DNA of 64,000 bases from Leptodactylus fallax (lineage: Eukaryota; Chordata; Amphibia; Anura; Leptodactylidae). The notes under the pieces are model-generated. The model searched no databases. It was not told where the DNA came from and saw only the letters and a list, made by a program, of their open reading frames with translations. Below, in pieces: positions 47,821-58,456 of this stretch. The translations under genes were made by a program, and so were the position numbers. Position 1 is the stretch's first letter; each line of letters begins with the position of its first letter. The DNA is taken from the NCBI GenBank assembly GCA_947044405.1, contig CAMRHE010000018.1:4526001-4590000 (forward strand), given 5' to 3'.

Positions 47821-48134
47821 TGTCCTCATGTATATGCTGTTTTACATACCGCTAGAAAGCCATACTGGGGGGCGTTCCTCATAGCTCAGCGCCATTGCTG
47901 GCCGGTAACGAATGCCTCCTCTCTCTGCACTCGCCCATAGCACTGTATTGTCACAGGGGGCGTTCCTCACAGCCCAGCTAGACTGTCAGGAACGCCCTTC
48001 TGACAGTGAACCATGAAACTACGACCCCCGATATCTCCAGCCCCGGGGCACATACCGGGAAATCTGGCAGTGCGCTGAATTCAGCGCGCTGTCAGCTTTC
48101 TGGCGGTATGTAAAACAGCATATACATGAGGACA
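47821..48134. mobile_element. 314-bp MITE with long perfect ends
   Basis: The left end TGTCCTCATGTATATGCTGT continues through TTTACATACCGC and AGAAAG, and the right end is its complement with one mismatch over nearly 40 bp. The interior is GC-rich with a repeated 'gggggcgttcctca' phrase (near 47869 and 47957). No coding sequence. The target duplication was not resolved. Confidence 0.8.
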
Positions 48135-48174
48135 TGAAAGGTCCAATAACTGTATCACTCTTTCCTAGCACTTA

Positions 48175-48519
48175 CAGTTGTGCTAAAAAGTTTACATACC
48201 CCGGCAGTTTTTTTGGTTTTTTGGCCTTTTTTCAGAGAATATGAATGATAACACAAAAACTTTTTCTCCACTCATGGTTAGTGGTTGGTTATCAGGCCAA
48301 AATCACCAGGGTATGTGAACTTTTGAACAGGGTCATTTTGATGTTTTTGGTTGTCATTATGATATAAAAAGAGAAAACACAGAAGTTTGACAATAAATGG
48401 CTTCAACCAACCACTAACCATGAGTGGAGAAAAAGTTTTTGTGTTATCATTCATATTCTCTGAAAAAAGGTCAAAAAACAAAAAATCTGCCTGTGTATGA
48501 AAACTTTTTAGCACAACTG
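48175..48519. mobile_element. 345-bp MITE derived from the 12986 Tc1 family
   Basis: Ends CAGTTGTGCTAAAAAGTTTA and complement, flanked by TA (48173-48174, 48520-48521). The sequence is the left ~105 bp and right ~240 bp of the Tc1 element at 12986-17458 joined at 'gtggttggtt', with the transposase removed. Confidence 0.9.
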
Positions 48520-48711
48520 TATTTCCATAGGATGCACATGGCAGAAAATTAAGATTCATGTCTGATGAATACCATAACAAGATCCGTCAAATGTGACAGA
48601 TATTGCACATACAGCATAGCCCTTGTTAGTGGTATTTTATAATATGACCTATTTGGGATTCCCAATGGGCCCATGACTGCGTGAAGTGCCTATCATGTTA
48701 TTTTTCACTTA

Positions 48712-48945
48712 AAGGGGTTTTCTGCACTTTTCTTATTAATGAAAGCCCAGGGAAGTGCTGCAATTTTACAGTGAATGGATCAAGAAGCTTAAGCTGCAGA
48801 ACCCTGGTACAGCCCCCACAGTGTAGCTGGAGCTCTATATGTCCAGCTCAATCCATTCTATAGTTGGAGCGCCAATGACCTATTTGACATGGGTGCTAGG
48901 TGGCAGATAGGTCATTAATATGACTAGCCTGGAAAACACCTTCAA
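48712..48945. repeat. Decayed fold-back repeat
   Basis: AAAGGGGTTTTCTGCAC at the left and 'gcctggaaaacacctt' at the right are roughly inverted, with 'ctggagctctatatgtccagc' in the middle. Confidence 0.4.
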
Positions 48946-51274
48946 CATGTCAATGGCCTGTGCTGTATTATTATGGTTCAGACAGGAGTCCATGGCTATA
49001 TTGCACAGAAACCTCAGACCTCTGTTGTTTACTGCTATAAAAAAGAGAAGCAACTGGTGGTACCCCACGATTGAGATTTGATCTATTATATACACATACA
49101 GGGGCATATTTATCAATACTGTCAAACTTTGCAGTGTCTTTGAATCCGGTTCGTAGTTTTCTGTCGTGCAGACCTTATAAATATGGAGTGTTCTAGAAGC
49201 TCCAGAATTCAGACTCAAATACCATTTGACTAAAAGTGTTGAGCTTCACCATGAGGCAATATTTAATGCAAAACATGTAGACAAATATTTGGTGCAAAAC
49301 ATATAGACAGAATACTTAACTCATAGGATATAAGGAATACATATTTTGCGCTACAATTTTTGACACAAAATAAGCAGTCACAAAGTAAATTGTTGTAAAT
49401 TCATAAGTTTACACCATTTTAAACTTGGTTTACTTTGCACCAGAAAATCTGTGTCATATTCATTCTTTTCTGTTTCGTAAATGTGTCATAAAGTTAGACA
49501 CTTCTAAGCTGCTCCCATTCTGGTGCACATTTTTCAAAAGTGTTGAGACAGTCATATTTTTCTGTTCTTTCTGGTGCACACTGTTCATAAATATGTTGTA
49601 AATGATGTGCACCATAAAAGTGTAGACAGAAAACTGTTCAACTTTTATTGATAAAAATCCCCCACAGTGTCTTATATAGGTCAACAGCCAAGGTTGCATT
49701 AAAGGACCTTAAGGATGTCTATTCAGAATTCCTCCGGTCAGTGCATAGTTATTTTTGGAATGTGATAATACCTGTCTGTGTACTAATGTAAATGTGTCAG
49801 AATTGTGGCCCAATCTTCACAAAAAAAATTGTGTATATGCTTTACATACATTTATCAACTGTTTTTGACACTTCCTAACAGCTTCTGTTTCTTGTACAAT
49901 AGATGGGTGGTGCTTACCAAAAAGGGAAGTGCTTGTCAGGAAAGGAGCATGTGACACCATGCATCAATTTTGGCAAATTCTTTTTTGTCGGAAACTAAAC
50001 CAATGCATAGGTGGTGTAAATTTAGACTAGACAATCTAATAATGCTCTAGATTTTTCATCCAGAGTCAGTCATTGTGATATATCTGTTACATTTTGAACA
50101 TGTCTAGTCTAAATTTGTACTGTTTAAAACATTATATAAAAATATACCATATCTAATGGATAGAAAATAACAAATCGTATGCATAAAATAATATACAGAG
50201 ACATAATACTAAAGGTGTTTATAGGCACCCCTTAAAATGTTGTGTCAAAGTTTGAGGAAAACCCCAAATCCTATAATCTGCTAATCTGCCACTGGACTCT
50301 GATTTTTTAGGCAATTCGTTTTGTAACATAAAGACTATTCCCTATTCTGTCCATTGGGAGAAGAAAAAAATCGGACTTGCAGGACTTTTTCTCCATTCAG
50401 AAAATAAGGATACCAGATGAACAACAACCAATTCATTTATTTTTTAAAACACTGAGGTCTATGGAAAGTGGATTACAAACATTACAAACGGATAGTCATA
50501 TGTGTCAGTTTTGCAATCTGTTTTTTCTCTCTGCGCATGCTCAGAATGAAGAAGGGGAAAAAAATGGATTGGTCTCAAACGGACACAAGCTGACACAAAT
50601 GGACAGTTTTTCTGAACGGACACCCATTGACTAATCCGTCTAAAAAGACGGATTCTGGCATACGCCATGTAATGGTTTGGAATCCTTTTTGTACCAAACC
50701 ATTTTTTTTTTAAACGGTTTGCAAGTGGACGAATACCAGGCACAAGTGTGAACCTAGCGTTAGTCTGTTTTTTTTGTCTAGTTTCCTTAAAACTTGGCAA
50801 AACGGTACTTTTGAACTTTGATAACATAAACCCCTTCACAGTAATTGTAAAGATTGGCTGAACTTAAAGTAATATTGGCAAGTAAAGGTATGTAAAATAA
50901 AATACAGATTCTATACAGGGATGTTATTCTGCTGTTGTTTTTGCCTTCATATGTTTCTAGTTTGTGAGTTTCTAGTATATTGTATGAAGTAAACAGACAT
51001 CTGACTCACTGCAGTCTTCAGCCATACTAAGAAGACACATAGACAATTAATAATTTAACAATATTGTACTTTATTTGTTAATAAGCCAAGTAAACTATTC
51101 CAGAAATATTTCAGGGAGGAAAAGAATAATTTGGTGATACATATATATATATGTTCTAGAACTTACCAGCAAACTAGTTTCAAATCTGCTGTCAGTAAAT
51201 GAAAAATCTTGTTTACATTCTGAGGTTGTAAACTGATTTATACATAGTCCTGTTCTCTGCTGGCAAAAGGAGTA
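48946..51274. other. No gene seen
   Basis: A phrase at about 50640-50765 ending 'agtgtgaacctagcgttag' looks like one end of a MITE family, but the other end was not located. Nothing else was assigned. Confidence 0.4.
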
Positions 51275-51276
51275 TA

Positions 51277-52925
51277 CAGTCATATGAAAAAGTTTGGGCA
51301 CCCCTATTAATCTTAATCATTTTTAGTTCAAAATATTTGGGTGTTTGCAATAGCCATTTCAATTTGATATATCTAATAACTGATGGACACAGTAATATTT
51401 CAGGATTGAAATGAGGTTTATTGTACTAACAGAAAATGTGCAATATGCATTAAACCAAAATTTGACCGGTGCAAAAATTTGGGTACCCTTATCATTTTAT
51501 TGATTTGAATACTCCTAACTACTTTTTACTGACTTACTGAAGCACAAAATTGGTTTTGTAACCTCACTGAGCTTTGAACTTCATAGCCAGGTGTATCCAA
51601 TCATGAGAAAAGGTATTTAAGGTGGCCAATTGCAAGTTGTTCTCCTATTTGAATCTCCTCTGAAGAGTGGCATCATGGGCTCCTCAAAACAACTCTCAAA
51701 TTATCTGAAAACAAAGATTGTTCAACATAGTTGTTCAGGGGAAGGATACAAAAAGTTGTTTCAGAGATTTAACCTGTCAGTTTCCACTGTGAGGAACATA
51801 GTAAGGAAATGGAAGACCACAGGGACAGTTCTTGTTAAGCCCAGAAGTGGCAGGCCAAGAAAAATATCAGAAAGGCAGAGAAGAAGAATGGTGAGAACAG
51901 TCAAGGACAATCCACAGACCACCTCCAAAGAGCTGCAGCATCATCTTGCTGCAGATGGTGTCACTGTGCATCGGTCAACAATACAGCACACTTTGCACAA
52001 GGAGAAGCTGTATGGGAGAGTGATGCGAAAGAAGCCATTTCTGAAAGCACACCACAAACAGAGTCGCCTGAGGTATGCAAAAGCACATTTGGACAAGCCA
52101 GCTTCATTTTGGAAGAAGGTCCTGTGGACTGATGAAACAAAGATTGAGTTGTTTGGTCATACAAAAAGGCGTTATGCATGGCGTCCAAAAAACACAGCAT
52201 TCCAAGAAAAACACTTGCTACCCACTGTAAAATTTGGTGGAGGTTCCATCATGCTTTGGGTCTGTGTGGCCAATGCCGGCACCGGGAATCTTGTTAAAGT
52301 TGAGGGTCACATGGATTCAACTCAGTATCAGCAGATTCTTGAGAATAATGTACAAGAATCAGTGACGAATTTGAAGTTACGCCGGGGATGGATATTTCAG
52401 CAAGACAATGATCCAAAACACAGCTCCAAATCTACTCAGGCATTCATGCAGAGGAACAATTACAATGTTCTGGAATGGCCATCCCAGTCCCCAGACCTGA
52501 ATATCATTGAACATCTGTGGGATAATTTGAAGCGGGCTGTCCATGCTCGGCGACCATCAAACTTAACTGAACTGGAATTGTTTTGTAAAGAGGAATGGTC
52601 AAAAATACCTTCATCCAGGATCCAGGAACTGATTAAAAGCTACAGGAAGCGACTAGAGGCTGTTATTTTTGCAAAAGGAGGATCTACTAAATATTAATGT
52701 CACTTTTCTGTTGAGGTGCCCATACTTTTGCATCGGTCAAATTTTGGTTTAATGCATATTGCACATTTTCTGTTAGTACAATAAACCTCATTTCAATCCT
52801 GAAATATTACTGTGTCCATCAGTTATTAGATATATCAAATTGAAATGGCTATTGCAAACACCCAAATATTTTGAACTAAAAATGATTAAGATTAATAGGG
52901 GTGCCCAAACTTTTTCATATGACTG
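51277..52925 (+). mobile_element. Complete Tc1 transposon with near-identical long terminal repeats
   Basis: It starts CAGTCATATGAAAAAGTTTG and ends with the inverted copy, with TA at 51275-51276 and 52926-52927. By direct comparison the first 192 bases (51277-51468) are identical to the complement of the last 192. Beyond that the repeats decay quickly. The length of 1649 bp and the single uninterrupted transposase are what an autonomous element should have. The identity of the ends implies a recent insertion. Confidence 0.96.
51675..52697 (+). CDS. Intact Tc1-family transposase, 340 aa
   Basis: Catalyses cut-and-paste transposition at TA sites; it binds the terminal repeats in the nucleus. 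The start MGSSKQLSNYLKTKIVQHSC is chosen over an upstream in-frame ATG (51630) because Tc1 transposases are about 340 residues and begin at this point. Domains: paired-type helix-turn-helix regions at about 1-50 and 65-115 with AT-hook-like GRPRK at 59-63; the DDE domain has WTDETKIELFG with D153, a glycine-rich GGGSIMLW at 188-195, QQDNDPKH with D244, and LNIIEHLW with E279. D244 and E279 are separated by 34 residues, the DD34E signature. The C-terminus GGSTKY is normal. There are no stops or frameshifts. Confidence 0.95.
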   Translation: MGSSKQLSNYLKTKIVQHSCSGEGYKKLFQRFNLSVSTVRNIVRKWKTTGTVLVKPRSGRPRKISERQRRRMVRTVKDNPQTTSKELQHHLAADGVTVHRSTIQHTLHKEKLYGRVMRKKPFLKAHHKQSRLRYAKAHLDKPASFWKKVLWTDETKIELFGHTKRRYAWRPKNTAFQEKHLLPTVKFGGGSIMLWVCVANAGTGNLVKVEGHMDSTQYQQILENNVQESVTNLKLRRGWIFQQDNDPKHSSKSTQAFMQRNNYNVLEWPSQSPDLNIIEHLWDNLKRAVHARRPSNLTELELFCKEEWSKIPSSRIQELIKSYRKRLEAVIFAKGGSTKY

Positions 52926-52927
52926 TA

Positions 52928-53457
52928 TAAAGAGCAGACTTCCTGCCCTTCTCGGCATGTGCAGAGCTGGTCCATTTCACTTGGACCCAGGGAGCAGTCG
53001 TTGCAACACCGTTGTTGGAGGTCTAGTCCATACTTCAATGGACATGATACAGTATAAATATTTGTATATTAAATATATCTAAAGTGTCCAAATGGCCATG
53101 TACAGTCATATTCAGTAGCCAATTGCAATATAAAATACGCTTCTATTTATCACCCTCCTTTAACTCCTGCAACTAACTAACACTCAGTATGGCTTCAGGT
53201 AAAGCAATTTAGTACATGTTGATGTGTTGTTCAGCTGATGTCTGCCAGCTGGGTTAATTTTTGCATTGATTTCCTATGGCTTCTCTTAATCCTCTCCTGG
53301 ATGTCTGCAACAGTATAGTTTGTTGACTTTTTTTTTTGGCATCAGCCACAGGTTCTGTGTTATACCACTTCCAAATTAAACCATGTATTCTGCTTTGTAC
53401 AGGAGAAGGAAGGTCGGGAATTGACTACTAAAACAGTTATGTGTTTTTCCAAGTAAG
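52928..53457. other. No gene seen
   Basis: No assigned feature. Confidence 0.4.
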
Positions 53458-54014
53458 TCTAAGGCTCCACATTGTTCAAAAGCTGCTTTTTTGCTGCAGA
53501 TTTTGCTGCAATTTTTTGAGCCAAAGCCAGGAGTGGATTTAACAGAAAAGAAATGTTTAAGGCTAAGGCCCCACATGGCAGGCCACAGCAAAAAAGGGCT
53601 GAGGGCAAAACCGTGGCGGCAATGCATCGCGGTTTTTCCAACAGTGCTTTTCACAGAAAGTCCGCATAGGTTTCCTCTGCAGACTATCTGCTTCAATTAT
53701 AGCTAAAGAGAAACCACCAGCGTTTCTATAGGTATAATTTACTGTGACGGTTTTGGAAATCGCCGCGTGTTCGCTGTGCGTATTTTATTGCAATGAGTTA
53801 CACTTTGCAGGAACTGTAAAACACCGCGGCTTTTTCCGTGGCTTTTCCGCCACGGGCCAAACCACAGCGTTTACGTCATGTGGGGCCCCAGCCTTAGTGC
53901 TTCTTTTATATTTCCCATTCCTTTTCAAGTCACTCTTGTCTTTGGCTCAAAAAACTGCAGCAAAATCTGCAACAAAAAAGCAGCTTTTCCGCAACGTGGG
54001 GTTTCAGCCTAAGT
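53458..54014. mobile_element. Fold-back MITE interrupted by a related MITE
   Basis: The outer ends are 'aaggctccacattg' and its rough complement 'caacgtggggtttcagcct', with inner phrases TTGCTGCAGATTTTGCTGCA and complement. It is the same family as 26232-26460, which shows the uninterrupted arrangement. The inner element occupies about 53558-53896. Confidence 0.7.
53558..53896. mobile_element. Inner MITE, about 335 bp
   Basis: Ends TAAGGCTAAGGCCCCACATG and, reversed, TAAGGCTGGGGCCCCACATG. The target could be TA or TTAA; the flanks (TTTAA and TTAG) do not decide. Inserted in the middle of the outer MITE. Confidence 0.7.
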
Positions 54015-54309
54015 CTGTACACACATAGGCCTTCACTATTGCAGTTTTTGGTTGAATCAAATGCAAAATGTTAGTTACACTTATGACCAACATTAGTGCC
54101 CTCAGCAAAGGGTACTACTCGATTGGCACCGAAAGATATGATGTGTCTTATGCATTTCTAAAATCACTCATTGAACATAAAAGCTGAGCTCTGATTGTTG
54201 CTAGGCCCAACAAAAACTGTTTTACTATAAGACAGTTTTAATGAATGAGTATCAATAGGACCAATAATATCACCTAAGGACTTTATCTTCCATTTAAAAC
54301 AATAACAAC

Positions 54310-54691
54310 GACGGCTCAACACTGCTGGTCTTCCTGTATCTCCCTGATTTACAACCCCCTGGCAATCCCCGGGGTGATTGCGCCCTCGCTGATGGGGGTC
54401 TGGTCCGAGACTGTTGTAGAGTCTTTTCCTGGCCCACTACCTCTCCTCCCCCTTTTTTTTCCTTCCCCTTTTCTCTATTCCTCCCCATTCGCTCCTCACG
54501 TTTTCCCCCTCTTCGTTCTTACTCTCCCACTCTTCTTCTGTTTTGTTGCCCATTGGTCTATTTTGCTGACTTGTTTTGTTTACACACATTTGTCCTTGTT
54601 GTTTCATTGCTTGTCTATGATTATTTGTTATTTGTTTTGTGTGTTTTGACTTTAAAAACTAATAAAACTTTTGAATTGAAAAAAAAAAAAC
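54310..54691 (+). mobile_element. 5'-truncated L1-type LINE 3' end
   Basis: A pyrimidine-rich 3' untranslated region ends with AATAAAACTTTTGAATTGAA and an A tail (54680-54691). The terminal motif is shared with the fragment at 951-1043. The 5' limit is approximate and no target duplication was resolved. Confidence 0.65.
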
Positions 54692-54865
54692 CTTCCGTCT
54701 TTTTTAAATCCTTCCAAACATCCACTGTAATAGTACAACACAGTGGCGTAACTAGAAATGTCTGGGCCCCAAGGCGAACATATGACATGGGGCCCCGCCG
54801 AACCGCCGCCCCCAACCCCCTCCCCCCCAGACCGCCACCTCCAACCCCCCCGTACATTCCTGCAC

Positions 54866-55015
54866 ACACTATTATGCACCATAGTGGCCCCTGTACACAG
54901 TATTATGCCCCATAGTGGCCCCTGCACACAGTATTATGCCCCATAGTGACACCTGCACACAGTATTATGCCCCATAGTGGCCCCTGCACACAGTATTATG
55001 CCCCATTGTGGACCA
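54866..55015. repeat. Minisatellite, about 31-bp unit, about 5 copies
   Basis: The unit is TATTATGCCCCATAGTGGCC followed by CCTGCACACAG. It is the reverse complement of the unit at 34357-34830. Confidence 0.88.
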
Positions 55016-55028
55016 CCCATGAACAATT

Positions 55029-55362
55029 ATTATACTCTGGGGTCTTTTCAGACCCCAGAGTATAATGATCGGAGACCCAGGGGAGGATACAAACATAAAA
55101 AACAATGCTACTTACCTCTCCTTGGCTCCGATGCACTCCCGTGCACTACTTCGGCCATCTTCAATGTTGGACCAGATCTCACGTGATCCAGGCTGGCGTC
55201 GCGACACATAATGATGTCGGCTGATGTCTTGGACGTCACCAAACAGGCCTGAAGCCTGCCGGAGCGTAGGAGAGGTGAGTTACAGTGTTTTTTATGTTCT
55301 ATCACCTCCCCTGGGCATCCGATCATTATACTCTGGGGTTTGAAAAGACCCCAGAGTATAAT
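55029..55362. repeat. Cassette bounded by two palindromes
   Basis: Hairpins at 55029-55066 and 55325-55362, each with 17-base arms ATTATACTCTGGGGTCT and 4-base loops, enclose a GC-rich centre with TCACGTGA near 55180. Inner flanks are also inverted. Equivalent to 34020-34339. Confidence 0.82.
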
Positions 55363-55737
55363 GATAGCAGTGTTTGTGGGGTTCGCGGTAGTGGCTGCCA
55401 CAGGACTCCGGGCCCCATAATGTCCCAGGCCCTGTGGCAGCTGCTACCGCTGCTACCCCGGTATTTACACCCCTGGTACAACAGATGTCAGGTATTTAAA
55501 TATGGCAGCCACTCAGGAGCTGAGCAGGCGACATAGCCGCCGGGTCTCTGCTGTATTACGCCTGCAATCAGTGCCCTCGGTCAGCATGAGCACCAACATT
55601 TTAGGGAGGACTGCCAGTCCCCAGAATAATAGTTCGTGATGAACTTAGTCGACCCGAAACTGAACCACCCAAAAACGAAACTAAACATCTTCATCCATTT
55701 TTCAGAGGCTTTTTTTTTTAAACAGTTGTGTGAATAT

Positions 55738-56043
55738 AGTCTTAGGCCGGGCCGTAAGTTGCGAAAGAGCAGCGTTTTACAGTACCTGCAAAGTGGATGG
55801 GATTCTGGCTAATCCTATCCACACATTGCAGAAAAAATCTGTAGTGGAAATGCTGCGATTTCAAAAAAGCTTGTGTATTTGAAACTCGCAGCATGTTAAT
55901 TATACTTATGGAAAGCTGGTATTTTCTGTATAATAGGTTTAATAGGGGCAGAAAGTCCACAGATAAAAACTCTGCGGGTTTTCTGTGAAAAATGCTGCGA
56001 AATAAAATGCAGTGATTCACTGTATGTGGCCTTAGCCTCAGGC
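55738..56043. mobile_element. Possible MITE, decayed
   Basis: 'cttaggccgggccg' at the left and 'tgtggccttagcctcagg' at the right are weakly inverted; interior phrases such as 'attgcagaaaaaatctg' resemble the MITEs at 53458 and 26232. Confidence 0.4.
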
Positions 56044-56059
56044 TCCAGGTGACTTTACA

Positions 56060-56300
56060 CATTTCTCAATCTCTAACTTTTTTTTATTTTTCTGTTGACA
56101 TAGTCATATGATAATTTGTTGTACTTTTTAATGGAACCCTCTTGAGGTACATATAAACTATTATTATTAATTGGGGTGGGGGAAATAGAAAATCAATAGT
56201 AATTCTGTAATTTGAGAATCTTGGGTTCATTTTTTATGGCATTCACTGTACCGTATGAATGACAAATTAACTTTATATTGCTTCCTTGTGATGCAGTATA
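56060..56300 (-). repeat. Frog TTAA-type repeat fragment
   Basis: AACTTTTTTTTATTTTTCTG, then 'ttgacatagtcatatgataa', matches 5495-5545. Minus orientation relative to 46740-47143. Confidence 0.55.
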
Positions 56301-56893
56301 CCACAGATATTCTCCTCTAGAAACATTCTTTAATAGCTCTACAATACGGTATCTAATAAAGCAAATCACAAATACTCTTTTTTTGTTGCTTTATATGGAA
56401 ACTGACAGAATAAAAACCATATATGCCTCTATATGAAATTAAAGATGTACAGAGTTCTCATAGGTTTCTATTTGGGTTATATTCAGACCCCATACAACTC
56501 AGAATATCATTAGTTTCTGCTTTTCCTTTTTCTCAAAACAACCACATTTTCCAATTTTCCATTTTCTGCAGTAAGCTTTTTTTTCACTAATAAAGTGTTG
56601 TGGTGTTTTTAGACTATATTCCAGACAAACTCATATTTCCAATAACATTTGTGTCTTGTATTTTGTCAGAAGGTAATTAGTAAATTGCATACAGACATTT
56701 CTGTGCTTAGAAATTGCATTATCAATAATTGTTCATCCAAAGCAAGCTGATGGCTAGGAGAGGCCCAGCGGAGAAATTTGAAAACAGTCATACACTCTTC
56801 TTGAGAAGGAGCTTACCAAGAAAGTACTGAACTGTCTCCTGGAAATACACCAGCTATATTTCCTGTAGTACAGTAAGCACCAGGTACTGCATC
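56301..56893. other. No gene seen
   Basis: No assigned feature. Confidence 0.4.
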
Positions 56894-56895
56894 TA

Positions 56896-58454
56896 CAGTC
56901 ATGGCCAAAAGTTTTGAGAATGATACAAATATTAATTTTTACAAAGTCTACTGCTTCAGTTTTTCTAATGGCAATTTGCATATACTCCAGAATGTTATAA
57001 AGAGTGATCAGCTTAACAACAATTACTTGCAAAGTCAATATTTGCCTAGAAAATGAACTTTATCCCCCAAAACACATTTCAACATCATTGCCTTAAAAGG
57101 ACCACCTAACATCGTTTCAGTGATTGCTCCATTAACACAGGTGTGGGTGTTGATGAGGACAGGGCTGGAGATCAATCTGTCATGATTAAGTAAGAATGAC
57201 ACCACTGGACACTTTAAAAGGAGGCTGGTGCTTGCCATCATTGTTTCTCTTCTGTTAACCATGGTTATCTCTAAAGAAACACATGCAGTCATCATTGCAC
57301 TGCACAAAAATGGCCTAACTGGGAAGAATATTGTAGCTAGAAAGATTGCACCTCAGTCAACAATCTATCGCATCATCAAGAACTTCAAGGAGAGAGGTTC
57401 CATTGGTGCCAAAAAGGCTCCAGGGCGCCCAAGAAAGACCAGCAAGCGGCAGGACCGTCTCTTAAAAGTGTTTCAGCTGCGGGATCGGGCTACCAGCAGT
57501 GCAGAGCTTGCTGAGGAATGGCAGCAGGCAGGTGTGAGTGCATCTGCACGCACTGTGAGGCGGAGGCTCTTGGAGCAAGGCCTGGTCTCAAGGAGGGCAG
57601 CAAAGAAGCCACTTCTCTCCAGAAAAAACATCAGGGACAGACTGATATTCTGCAAAAGGTACAGGGAGTGGACTGCTGAGGACTGGGGTAAAGTCATTTT
57701 CTCTGATGAATCCCCTTTTCGATTGTTTAGAACATCTGGAAAACAGCTTATTCGGAGAAGAAGAGGTGAGCGCTACCACCAGGCTTGTCTCATGCCAACT
57801 GTAAAGCATCCTGAAACCATTCATGTGTGGGGTTGCTTCTCAGCCAAGGGAATCGGCTCTCTCACAGTCTTGCCTAAAAACACAGCCATGAATAAAGAAT
57901 GGTACCAGAATGTCCTCCAAGAGCAACTTCTCCCAACCGTCCAAGAGCAGTTTGGCGCTCAACAATGCCTTTTCCAGCATGATGGAGCACCTTGCCATAA
58001 AGCAAAGGTGATAACTAAATGGCTCAGGGAACAAAACATAGAGATTTTGGGTCCATGGCCTGGAAACTCCCCAGATCTTAATCCCATTGAGAACTTGTGG
58101 TCAATCATCAAGAGACGGGTGGACAAACAAAAACCAACAAATTCAGACAAAATTAAAGCATTGATTCTGCAAGAATGGACTGCTATCAGTCAGGATTTGG
58201 TCCAGAAGTTGATTGAGAGCATGCCAGGGAGAATTGCAGAGGTCCTGAAGAAGAAGGGTCAACACTGCAAATATTGACTTGCTGCATTAACTCATTCTAA
58301 CTGTCAATATAAGCTTCTGTTACTCATAATATGAATGCAATTATATTTCTGTATGTGATAAAAACATCTGACAAACACACATAAAAACCAGAGGGCAGCA
58401 GATCATGTGAAAATAGAATATTTGTGTCATTCTCAAAACTTTTGGCCATGACTG
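56896..58454 (+). mobile_element. Complete Tc1-like DD35E transposon
   Basis: Ends CAGTCATGGCCAAAAGTTTT and complement, flanked by TA (56894-56895, 58455-58456). The terminal inverted repeats are about 38 bp with one mismatch, much shorter than in the element at 51277-52925. Length 1559 bp with one intact transposase. A rearranged relic of the family is at 29150-29696. Confidence 0.95.
57261..58277 (+). CDS. Intact DD35E Tc1-like transposase, 338 aa
   Basis: A cut-and-paste transposase of a group distinct from the other Tc1 elements here. The start MVISKETHAVIIALHKNGLT is preferred to an in-frame ATG at 57228 because it gives the usual length and follows directly ACC for a good initiation context. 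Residues 1-50 form the first DNA-binding domain, GRPRK is at 55-59, and a second helical region runs to about 115 (TVRRRLLEQGLVSRRAAKKP). Catalytic motifs are VIFSDES with D149, FQHDGAPCHK with D241 and LNPIENLW with E277. D241 and E277 are 35 residues apart, so DD35E; the Traveler group of vertebrate Tc1/mariner elements is described with this spacing. No stop or frameshift is seen. Confidence 0.93.
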   Translation: MVISKETHAVIIALHKNGLTGKNIVARKIAPQSTIYRIIKNFKERGSIGAKKAPGRPRKTSKRQDRLLKVFQLRDRATSSAELAEEWQQAGVSASARTVRRRLLEQGLVSRRAAKKPLLSRKNIRDRLIFCKRYREWTAEDWGKVIFSDESPFRLFRTSGKQLIRRRRGERYHQACLMPTVKHPETIHVWGCFSAKGIGSLTVLPKNTAMNKEWYQNVLQEQLLPTVQEQFGAQQCLFQHDGAPCHKAKVITKWLREQNIEILGPWPGNSPDLNPIENLWSIIKRRVDKQKPTNSDKIKALILQEWTAISQDLVQKLIESMPGRIAEVLKKKGQHCKY

Positions 58455-58456
58455 TA

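Larger units (their letters stand above)
54741..55475. mobile_element. Non-autonomous hAT-like element, 735 bp
   Basis: It starts CAGTGGCGTAACTAG and its reversed right end is CAGGGGTGTAAATAC. A perfect 8-bp duplication, GTACAACA, is at 54733-54740 and 55476-55483. The interior has a minisatellite and a cassette bounded by palindromes, both shared with elements of different termini at 33527-36005. No transposase. It is inserted in a frog TTAA-type repeat (compare 55490-55600 with 43020-43130). Confidence 0.88.

Noticed and set aside
51630..51674. Upstream in-frame start for the intact Tc1 transposase
   Set aside because: The 15 extra residues are not part of Tc1 transposases; starting at 51675 gives exactly 340 residues and the standard triad positions.
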